NCBI GenBank assembly: GCA_963169255.1 | Contig: CAUJEJ010000141.1 | Location: forward strand, 1-34,449 | Direction: 5' to 3' | DNA: 34,449 nucleotides | Source: Actinomycetota bacterium | GTDB lineage: Bacteria; Actinomycetota; Actinomycetes; S36-B12; UBA10799 | Shown here: positions 29,083 to 34,449 of the stretch, one piece after another | Layout of the letters: each line of letters opens with the position of its first letter | Position numbering within the stretch: the first letter of the stretch is position 1 | Translations under genes and position numbers: made by a program | Notes under the pieces: model-generated | Database searches by the model: none | What the model was told of the DNA's origin: nothing | Seen by the model: only the letters and a program-made list of their open reading frames with translations

Positions 29083-29125
29083 GTTCGCTGGTGAGGCAAC
29101 CTTGCGTGCACACTCACCAGCGAAC
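29083..29125. terminator. 13-bp perfect hairpin after the acyl-CoA dehydrogenase
   Basis: GTTCGCTGGTGAG (29083-29095) and CTCACCAGCGAAC (29113-29125) are exact complements around a 17-base loop, 55 bases after the dehydrogenase stop. No T-tract follows in either direction. The right arm directly abuts GGAG, the putative Shine-Dalgarno sequence of the 82-aa gene, so it may control that gene rather than, or as well as, ending the transcript. Confidence 0.6.
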
Positions 29126-29139
29126 GGAGCCCGCAGCGA

Positions 29140-29388
29140 ATGCCGTCACGATCAGAATTGCACGCGACTATCGGCAACGCGAACATCCCGCTGCAGCGTA
29201 GGAATGGCAACGATGAGGGTGACTTTTTCGCCGAGATGTGGTGCGAGTTCGATTGTGTGGCGTACGTATTCACCGGGAGCAGCCGAGAAGAAGTCAGCGG
29301 CAGGTTGCAAGCAGCTCGTGGTGGCGAGCAAACATGGGACTACGTCCGGCCCTTGAGCAAGGATGAGCTCTACGCGGGACTCGTTTAA
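29140..29388 (+). CDS. Hypothetical 82-aa protein
   Basis: I do not recognise this family. The product is 82 aa, soluble, mildly acidic, and coding-like: an N-terminal polar stretch, then DEGDFFAEMWCEFDCVAYVFTGSSREEV, which looks like a beta strand pair, a short helix (EEVSGRLQAAR) and a C-terminal tail ending KDELYAGLV. The two Cys (WCEFDC) are three residues apart and could pair or bind metal. ATG 29140 has GGAG ten bases upstream, just after the 13-bp hairpin. An overlapping frame at 29045-29356 has a shadow-like, Ser/Arg/Cys-rich composition and is rejected. It converges on the methyltransferase with a 26-bp gap. Whether it is expressed, and its function, are unknown. Confidence 0.55.
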   Translation: MPSRSELHATIGNANIPLQRRNGNDEGDFFAEMWCEFDCVAYVFTGSSREEVSGRLQAARGGEQTWDYVRPLSKDELYAGLV

Positions 29389-29414
29389 GGAACCTTCGAC
29401 CCATCGCGTGCGGG

Positions 29415-30044
29415 TTACTCAGGTTTCGTAGAAACCCCTAAGTAGAGGTAGCCCCAAGGGGAGGCGAACGCTGGCCCTGGCATCTGCGTGTTTCTCATCC
29501 AAACTGTGCTGAATCCGGCGCTTTCGATTAGGTGATCAATTGATCGGTTGAGGTTGCAGCCGCCCGCGGTTCGACGCTGGAGCGGATTCAACCGGTTCTG
29601 CCACTTTCGCACACGAGAGTCGGGGCACACTCCGTGTTCGAGGAAGGCAAATTGCCCACCTGGCTTGAGTACACGGAAGATCTCGTCCAGAGCTTGCGCT
29701 GCGTCGGGGATCGTGCACAACGTAAAGGTGCTCAGCGCACCATCCATCGTCCCGCTGGCGATTGGCAGATCTTGCCCATCAACTCCGAGGAATTCAACGC
29801 TGACCCCCGCAGTTTCGACGCGTTCTACTGCAAGCCGACGAGCGGTTTGGGAGGGTTCGATGGCGGTTATGCCGGTAACTGCGGCCGGGTAGTACGGAAC
29901 ATTGAGGCCCGACCCAAACCCGATCTCGACGATGTCGCCGCTCAGAGAGCTCGCAACTTCTTGCCGATACCGACCGACAGTGGGAGTACGCAATAGTCGG
30001 TCTGTCATCCGTGGGAGGACGTATTCGTTCCAAGGGTTCGACAT
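29415..30044 (-). CDS. Class I SAM-dependent methyltransferase
   Basis: Predicted 209-aa methyltransferase of the UbiE/Methyltransf_11 type. SAM motif I is VEIGFGSGLNVPYY (residues 39-52), followed by an acidic post-I residue (AIEPSQ), motif II-like FLGVDGQDLPIASGTMDGALSTFTLCTI and motif III VLKPGGQFAFLEHG. No membrane segment is seen. The frame is open to 30245, but ATG 30044 has GAGGAGGG close upstream and gives the natural N-terminus (SNPWNEYVLPRMTDRLLR). It lies 16 bases after the second GlpD gene and is probably cotranscribed with it. Proteins of this appearance are often annotated as phospholipid or quinone methyltransferases; a lipid substrate would suit the context but is not shown. 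Confidence 0.87.
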   Translation of the reverse strand: MSNPWNEYVLPRMTDRLLRTPTVGRYRQEVASSLSGDIVEIGFGSGLNVPYYPAAVTGITAIEPSQTARRLAVERVETAGVSVEFLGVDGQDLPIASGTMDGALSTFTLCTIPDAAQALDEIFRVLKPGGQFAFLEHGVCPDSRVRKWQNRLNPLQRRTAGGCNLNRSIDHLIESAGFSTVWMRNTQMPGPAFASPWGYLYLGVSTKPE

Positions 30045-30060
30045 GGGCCCTCCTCGGCAG

Positions 30061-31710
30061 CTAGCTCGTGCCTTGCGGACTTCCAGCCGCTTGCTCGCGC
30101 ACATCGGCGGAGAAGTATTCGTCGAAACGACGATCCGCGTCGTCGCCAAACAGGAGTTCGCAGGCCTCGCGAATGCCGTCGGCATCTTGCAGGACCTCCC
30201 GACCGAGTACCAAAGAGATCTTGGACCGGCGCCGCAAGAAGTCATCGAGCTTTGTGATCATCTCGGTTTTCGCAGCGTAGAAGAGCTCGACCCGTACGTA
30301 TTCGGCACCGTCGATGATCTCGTCAGCCATCGTCGGGTCGTCACGGATCGCCTCAAGCATCGCGAAGGCACGCATCCCGTACCTGCGCCACAGCCGCGTC
30401 GACAGCGTCTCGAAGCTCGCCCGCTTGCGGAGCTTGTCCAGACCCATCAGGCGTGCTTGGCGGAAGAATTCTTGAGCTGTCGCCTTCGGAGGCTCGCCGT
30501 ACCAATCACGGCGGTCCTTGTCGAGGCGTACGCCGAGTTCGGTCACGGCAGCGCAGACTTCTTCGCCGATGTTGAGGCAGTCGGTGATCTTCCCGCCAAA
30601 GATGGTGACGAAGGAGTCTGACGGGTCGACCTCTAGCGCGTGCTTGCGTGACAACGTCGTCCAGTCAGTGTCAGTGTGCGACTTGTCGGTCTTCTCCACG
30701 ACGAGCGGGCGCACGCCGCAACGCGTCGAGATGATGTCGTCAACGGTCAACGGCTTGGGTAGGTCCAGGCGCGCGTTGATCTGTTCAAGCAGGAAGTCGC
30801 GATCTTCGTCCTCAACGTGAGTCACGGCCTCGGTGACGCGTTCGTCTGTCGTACCGATCACTGACCGCGGTCCCATCGGGATTACGTAGAACAAGCGCTC
30901 AGTGTCGTCGAAGAAGGCGAGGACCTTCTCGTTGCTGACGATCCGCGGAACGATGAGGTGGATTCCCTTTGAGTAGACAATCTGATGCTTAGATTCGATT
31001 CCGAGCTGATCGTTGAGGGCGTCAACAAACGGACCGGCAGCGTTGACAATCACCCGTGCCGTGCAATCGAAAGTCTCGCCAGTGTCTGTGTCCGTCAGGT
31101 GAGCCTTCCAGCCGCGAGCATCTCGGCTGGCGTTGGTGAGTTCGACGTAGTTTGCGCACGCAGCACCGACGTTGAGGGCGGAGCGCACGAACTGGAACAC
31201 GAACCGGGAATCGTTGTCGACGACGTAGGCATCGGAGTACTCGATTCCTCCCTGTACACCCTGCATATCGATCGCGGGTTCGGCCTTGTGGAGTCGCTCC
31301 CGGCTGTAGACCTTCGGGGGCTTGGTGAAGAAGGTGCCGATCGCCCAGTAGGCGGTGGAACCAAGTCCAGCGAACCAGGGCTTGTAGGGGGAGTGTTCGT
31401 CGAGCGCCGCGAGGAATCGGATTTCTTTCAAGTTGGCCGGGTATGCCTTAATCAGCCGGTTCCGTGACACACACAGGTGACGAACGAGCGCGAGCTCGTA
31501 GTTCTCCATGTACTTGAAGCCACCCCATACGAGGTTCGACGACTGCATCGAGGTGAAGCCCGCGAAGTCACCGCGGTCAACCATGGCAACTCGTGCACCT
31601 CGGGAGGCCAGCGCAGCCGCGCTCACTGCCCCGTTGATGCCGCCACCCACGATGAGCACATCGAAGTCTCCGCCACGGATCTTGGCGATATTGGTACTTC
31701 GCAGGCTCAT
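30061..31710 (-). CDS. Glycerol-3-phosphate dehydrogenase (FAD-dependent), copy 2
   Basis: Second GlpD-family flavoprotein in the window, 549 aa. It has the FAD-binding VLIVGGGINGAVSAAALASRG (GGGING at 22-27), then FAGFTSMQSSNLVWGGFKYM, where copy 1 has the standard FGTSRWSSKMVHGGLRYL, so the two are distant paralogues rather than a recent duplication. The DAO_C domain at the C-terminus (LFYAAKTEMITKLDDFLRRRSKISL) is retained. ATG 31710 is chosen because GAGGAG lies just upstream; ATG 31725 and the longer frame to 32064 are less likely, the latter because it would overlap thyX. It is the first gene of an operon with the methyltransferase and divergent from thyX. The altered substrate-loop motif means glycerol-3-phosphate may not be its true substrate. 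Confidence 0.87.
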   Translation of the reverse strand: MSLRSTNIAKIRGGDFDVLIVGGGINGAVSAAALASRGARVAMVDRGDFAGFTSMQSSNLVWGGFKYMENYELALVRHLCVSRNRLIKAYPANLKEIRFLAALDEHSPYKPWFAGLGSTAYWAIGTFFTKPPKVYSRERLHKAEPAIDMQGVQGGIEYSDAYVVDNDSRFVFQFVRSALNVGAACANYVELTNASRDARGWKAHLTDTDTGETFDCTARVIVNAAGPFVDALNDQLGIESKHQIVYSKGIHLIVPRIVSNEKVLAFFDDTERLFYVIPMGPRSVIGTTDERVTEAVTHVEDEDRDFLLEQINARLDLPKPLTVDDIISTRCGVRPLVVEKTDKSHTDTDWTTLSRKHALEVDPSDSFVTIFGGKITDCLNIGEEVCAAVTELGVRLDKDRRDWYGEPPKATAQEFFRQARLMGLDKLRKRASFETLSTRLWRRYGMRAFAMLEAIRDDPTMADEIIDGAEYVRVELFYAAKTEMITKLDDFLRRRSKISLVLGREVLQDADGIREACELLFGDDADRRFDEYFSADVREQAAGSPQGTS

Positions 31711-31839
31711 AGGTCTCCTCGGCATCTTGCTGACGTGATCAGCGCGGTTCGTCCACACGGGGTGAATCCGTGCAGGTTCCAGAGTGTCGTAAGTGAGGTA
31801 TTGGACGAAAGTTGGGGAGACTTCAACACGCCCGGATTG

Positions 31840-31860
31840 GGGCAATGCTGAGCGTTGCCC
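31840..31860 (+). promoter_or_regulatory. Hairpin in the thyX leader
   Basis: GGGCAATGC and GCGTTGCCC form a 9-bp stem with one G-U pair and a TGA loop, eight bases before the thyX Shine-Dalgarno sequence (GAGGA at 31869). The GGGC arm can instead pair with GCCC at 31830-31833, and ACTTC (31820-31824) can pair with GAAGT (31864-31868) beside the ribosome site, so alternative folds are possible. Confidence 0.5.
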
Positions 31861-31880
31861 GTCGAAGTGAGGATGAACAG

Positions 31881-32639
31881 ATGTCGGATACAGGTCAAAG
31901 CGCTCCCGCAGAGACGATCGCGCCTGCCGCGAAGTTCCGCAGCGACGTGTCCGTCGAGTTGGTACAGGCAGCCGCGCAAGACAGCGACGTGGTGTGGTCC
32001 GCGCGCGTCTCCACATCCGGTGAGAAGTCAATCGAGGCGCAAAATGAGGATGCCTCGAGTTCAAAGGGCCTCATCAACTTCCTCATGAAGAATCGCCATG
32101 GCACGCCCTTCGAGCACAACTCCATGACGTTCATGGTCTCCGCGCCGATCTTTGTGTTCCGTGAGTTTCATCGCCACCGCGTCGGCTGGAGCTACAACGA
32201 AGAAAGCGGCCGCTACCGCGAGCTCGCCCCAGTGTTTTATGTGCCCGGGCCGGATCGTCGCCTCGTCCAAATCGGCAAGGCAGGGCGTTACGAGTTCGTC
32301 GAAGGCACCGCCGAGCAGTCTCGTATCGTTCACGAATCCACAATCCGTGCTTGCGAAACTGCGTACGGCGCCTACCAGGAGATGCTTGACGCCGGGGTTG
32401 CCCGCGAGGTCGCACGAGGTGTGCTGCCAGTCAGCACCTTCTCCACGATGTACGCGACGTGCAATGCCCGCTCGCTGATGGCGTTCCTGAGCTTGCGGAC
32501 AAAGGACGAAGATTCAACCTTCCCCTCGTACCCGCAGCGCGAGATCGAGATGGTGGGCGAGTTGATGGAAGAGCAGTTTGCTCGCTTGATGCCCATCACC
32601 CACGCCTGTTTCGTAGCGAACGGCCGTGTCAGTCCGTAG
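31881..32639 (+). CDS. thyX: Flavin-dependent thymidylate synthase ThyX
   Basis: Makes dTMP from dUMP using methylenetetrahydrofolate and reduced FAD, releasing tetrahydrofolate. The 252-aa product has the ThyX signature as R98-H99-R100 VGWSYNEE S109 GRY, with FEHNSMTFMVSAPIFVFREF just before it and LPVSTFSTMYATCNARSLMAFLSLR, a conserved catalytic and substrate-binding region, after it. The spacing between RHR and the Ser is eight residues, one more than in the Thermotoga and mycobacterial enzymes, as in other actinobacterial relatives I recall. The start ATG 31881 has GAGGA seven bases upstream; the frame to 31812 is leader. The gene stands alone here with no dapA or thyA beside it, is divergent from copy-2 GlpD, and is followed by a very long hairpin. 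Confidence 0.95.
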   Translation: MSDTGQSAPAETIAPAAKFRSDVSVELVQAAAQDSDVVWSARVSTSGEKSIEAQNEDASSSKGLINFLMKNRHGTPFEHNSMTFMVSAPIFVFREFHRHRVGWSYNEESGRYRELAPVFYVPGPDRRLVQIGKAGRYEFVEGTAEQSRIVHESTIRACETAYGAYQEMLDAGVAREVARGVLPVSTFSTMYATCNARSLMAFLSLRTKDEDSTFPSYPQREIEMVGELMEEQFARLMPITHACFVANGRVSP

Positions 32640-32647
32640 TGAACGAA

Positions 32648-32696
32648 AACGCAAGAGGCGCCCGAGTGCATGTGCACTACGGGCGCCTCTTGCGTT
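32648..32696. terminator. Very long hairpin between thyX and the membrane protein gene
   Basis: AACGCAAGAGGCGCCCG (32648-32664) pairs perfectly with CGGGCGCCTCTTGCGTT (32680-32696), and the loop itself pairs AGTGCA with TGCACT, leaving a single bulged A. The result is about 23 bp of stem with a 2-base TG loop. It lies in the 73-bp convergent gap. The minus strand continues TTTTCGTTC after the stem, a fair terminator tail, so it probably ends both transcripts. Confidence 0.85.
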
Positions 32697-32712
32697 ACAG
32701 CCTGAAGCCAGA

Positions 32713-33456
32713 CTAGGAAGCGGCAGGCTCCCCGCTGGTGTCCGTGGTGGACTCGGCTGCGACAGGTGCAGCGCCGACCTTGGTGCTGCGGTAGAGCAGC
32801 GCCCAGCCCGTGATCAACCAACTTCCGACGATGCCGCAGATAAACCACATCCACAGCGACGCGAAGAAGTACGGGTACACAAACGCACTGAGTCCCGCGA
32901 ACACGTAGAGCCCACTGAGGAATACCAGCGTGACCAACAGGGTGATCAGGTAGCGGCCGAACCTGTTTCCAATCGCTTGGAAGTTTGCTTTGAAGGGATT
33001 CGACTGGCCATCCGAAGCGGCGAAGATGACGAACGGTAGAACCATCATTGCGATGAGTCCTGGGAACACGTAGAACATCATCAAGATGACGCATACCAGG
33101 GTCCACACCAGGGTCCAGCCGAAGAACTTGCCGACGTTAGCGCGCGATCCCTTGATGGCAGCCCCGAATGACACCTTGCCATTCGGCGTTTGCAGAGCGG
33201 CGGAGACCATGATCGACAGGGCCCACACCATGACGAGGTAGCTCAGGATCGCCTTGATGATGAACAGTGCGTTCAAGCCCGGAAGATCTCCATCCGGGAG
33301 GATGAGGATCGCTTGCAGAATCGCATTGACGACGATGACTGCCAGGAACACCCACACTGCACGCCAGTAGCGCGCAGCAGCGGTAAAGAAGACAGTGTGT
33401 CCGTAGACCTTGGGCTTTTCGCTTGCGGCCGCCTCTTTTACTTCAGTCGCACTCAT
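32713..33456 (-). CDS. Multi-pass membrane protein of unknown function
   Basis: Predicted integral membrane protein of 247 aa. Five or six hydrophobic helices are visible: WVFLAVIVVNAILQAILIL, LFIIKAILSYLVMVWALSIMV, WTLVWTLVCVILMMFYVFPGLIAMMVLPFVIF (a helical hairpin), YLITLLVTLVFLSGLYVFAG, and FFASLWMWFICGIVGSWLITGWALLY. The N-terminus and the Thr/Glu/Ala-rich C-terminus are polar. The pattern resembles small DUF4013- or GlpM-like membrane proteins, but I cannot assign a family. It is the third gene of the minus-strand operon, overlapping the lipoprotein stop by four bases (ATGA), so it is translationally coupled. A partner role for the lipoprotein and metallophosphoesterase is likely from context only. 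Confidence 0.7.
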   Translation of the reverse strand: MSATEVKEAAASEKPKVYGHTVFFTAAARYWRAVWVFLAVIVVNAILQAILILPDGDLPGLNALFIIKAILSYLVMVWALSIMVSAALQTPNGKVSFGAAIKGSRANVGKFFGWTLVWTLVCVILMMFYVFPGLIAMMVLPFVIFAASDGQSNPFKANFQAIGNRFGRYLITLLVTLVFLSGLYVFAGLSAFVYPYFFASLWMWFICGIVGSWLITGWALLYRSTKVGAAPVAAESTTDTSGEPAAS

Positions 33457-33848
33457 TGCTGTACCAACATATTCTTGTCGAGGTCGTCGAGCAGGTTGCC
33501 GCTGTGGACCAGGGTGCCGCCGACGCTGACTTGGTAGTCAGCATCGGACTTGGTGACGTTGGAGGTGGTGACGGAGATTTCCTTTCCGTCGCCGGTCATG
33601 CCCTTGCATGTGTAGACAGTTGTGTCTGACACCGTGCAGACGGGCGCAACCGAGATCGTGTACCCCTTCTCAGTCAGGGTGTCGACGGTTGCGGCAGACA
33701 GGAAGATCACGTTGAGATTCCCTGCTTGTGCAAGGCCGGTGATCTCACTGACGCCGCAGCCACCGAGAGTGATCCCAACGGCGGCGACGGCTCCAATGGT
33801 TGCGGCGACGCGGGTGTGGCGACGGCGACTTGAGGATGTGGTTCCCAC
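33453..33848 (-). CDS. Small secreted lipoprotein (DUF4333-like)
   Basis: Predicted exported lipoprotein of 131 aa: an Arg-rich n-region (SSRRRHTRVAATIGA), hydrophobic core and lipobox LGGC with the lipidated cysteine at residue 31. The mature part contains a compact domain with two cysteines (VCTVSDTTVYTCKG) that could form a disulfide, and alternating strands (KEISVTTSNVTKSDADYQVSVGG), which is like the actinobacterial DUF4333 or related beta-rich lipoproteins; I am not certain of the family. The GTG start at 33848 overlaps the metallophosphoesterase stop by one base (TAGTG), and its own stop overlaps the membrane protein start by four bases, so the three genes form a coupled operon. Confidence 0.72.
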   Translation of the reverse strand: MGTTSSSRRRHTRVAATIGAVAAVGITLGGCGVSEITGLAQAGNLNVIFLSAATVDTLTEKGYTISVAPVCTVSDTTVYTCKGMTGDGKEISVTTSNVTKSDADYQVSVGGTLVHSGNLLDDLDKNMLVQQ

Positions 33849-34449
33849 TAGCTCTGGCCCTTCGAGTTCGCGATGATGGTCGCCTTTTGCTTGTTGTGTT
33901 CTTGCTCGACTGTTGCGTCGCTGATCTTCGACAACTCGAACGGCGCGTTGAGCAGGAGTTCGGTGTTGCGATCAAGCACAGAACCCAACTTCGTCTGCGG
34001 GTAGAACGCCCACGAGTTGGCAGCCAAAAGGCGGCTCAGCGACGCGAAGCCCTTCTGCGAATAGTCGTCTTGCTTCCACTCTGCATCAGAGTCGTGGTTG
34101 ACCGCAGTCGTGAAGATCGACAACGTACCGTCGCGGTTGTCGACGATCTCGATGAGCTGTTGCTGCTGGGGGTAGTCCACACACGAAGCGGTGGTGATTT
34201 CCCAGAAGCCTGCACCCGGAGTGTTCGGGTTTGGCTGCGCGGTAATCGAGTTCATGTGGGTGTGCCCGTTGATCCACGCGATCATGTTCGGGTACTGGTG
34301 CAGCATGCCGATGAACTGCTCGGCGTGAATCAGGTTCTGCGACGGTCCGATCGCGGGCGATGCGATGTTCTCGAGGGTGTAGCTGTTGTGGTGACTCATG
34401 ATCATGCACAGCACGTTCTCGGACTGCGCCGACTTGAGTTCCGACTCGA
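33848..34449 (-). CDS. Metallophosphoesterase, C-terminal part (window edge)
   Basis: Partial gene: the frame continues off the right end of the window. The visible 200 residues are the C-terminal half of a calcineurin-like metallophosphoesterase with the SHHNS and INGHTHMN motifs (His ligands of the second metal site) and an ending LFDRNTELLL-type tail that suits the actinobacterial TIGR03767 (PPA1498) type. The GTG at 34414 is probably internal, since in-frame coding continues upstream (ESELKSAQSENVL). Such proteins often have a Tat signal and act outside the membrane, but the N-terminus is not in view. It is the first visible gene of the operon with the lipoprotein and the membrane protein. 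Substrate unknown. Confidence 0.85.
   Translation of the reverse strand, partial: ESELKSAQSENVLCMIMSHHNSYTLENIASPAIGPSQNLIHAEQFIGMLHQYPNMIAWINGHTHMNSITAQPNPNTPGAGFWEITTASCVDYPQQQQLIEIVDNRDGTLSIFTTAVNHDSDAEWKQDDYSQKGFASLSRLLAANSWAFYPQTKLGSVLDRNTELLLNAPFELSKISDATVEQEHNKQKATIIANSKGQS

Noticed and set aside
29045-29356. 103-residue frame overlapping the 82-aa gene
   Set aside because: Ser/Arg/Cys-rich composition and passage through the 13-bp hairpin arms; the other frame looks more protein-like.
29422-29436. GGTTTC-GTA-GAAACC hairpin near the 3' end of the methyltransferase
   Set aside because: It lies inside the coding sequence for the last residues and needs no separate role, though it could add to termination of the convergent 82-aa gene.
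31711-32064. N-terminal extension of copy-2 GlpD
   Set aside because: It would overlap thyX on the other strand; homology begins only at about 31710, where a GAGGAG site is found.

Overview
The window reads as chromosomal DNA of a high-GC Actinomycetota bacterium. The gene order rimP-nusA-rnpM-infB-rbfA-nrnA-truB, then ribF-rpsO-pnp-M16 peptidase-dapB, with proS and a pair of ferritin-like DUF4439 genes beside rimP, is the order I know from mycobacteria and relatives. GTG starts are common, some promoters look leaderless (TANNNT boxes placed so that transcription would start at or near the start codon), and the ThyX belongs to the actinobacterial type. Genus cannot be told from sequence alone. 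The window is almost fully coding; no gap exceeds about 210 bp. I saw no tRNA, rRNA, CRISPR array, insertion sequence, integrase or origin.

Layout. (1) 1-4.7 kb: RecQ helicase, prolyl-tRNA synthetase, and on the minus strand two overlapping ferritin-like genes, one a lipoprotein. (2) 4.7-12 kb: the transcription/translation block rimP-nusA-rnpM-infB-rbfA-nrnA-truB, tightly packed with 4-nt overlaps or short gaps. (3) 12-15.9 kb: an accessory stretch between truB and ribF, made of an AbiE-type (MenA/MenT-like) toxin-antitoxin pair headed by a perfect 14-bp inverted repeat, and a convergent MMPL-family exporter. (4) 16-22.4 kb: ribF, rpsO, pnp, M16 zinc protease, dapB and a small two-pass membrane protein. 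The rpsO and pnp leaders are rich in hairpins.

(5) 22.5-31.7 kb: a lipid or glycerol-phosphate region. A TetR regulator and glycerol-3-phosphate dehydrogenase form an operon divergent from an alkyl-DHAP-synthase-like flavoprotein. A second TetR is divergent from a large acyl-CoA dehydrogenase. A SAM methyltransferase follows a second GlpD paralogue. An unrecognised 82-aa protein sits between the two halves behind a 13-bp hairpin. Both TetR genes have repeat or palindromic operator candidates in their divergent promoters. (6) 31.8-34.4 kb: thyX with a structured leader, a very long terminator-like hairpin, then a minus-strand operon of metallophosphoesterase (cut by the window edge), lipoprotein and multi-pass membrane protein.

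How the parts fit. Blocks 2 and 4 supply ribosome biogenesis, initiation, RNA turnover, flavin cofactor and lysine/cell-wall precursors. Block 5 would interconvert glycerol-3-phosphate and DHAP and feed DHAP or acyl chains into lipid metabolism under two local repressors. Nothing in the window is clearly a wholly new system. The least explained items are the 82-aa gene and its hairpin, the metallophosphoesterase-lipoprotein-membrane trio, and the AbiE operator abutting its start codon.
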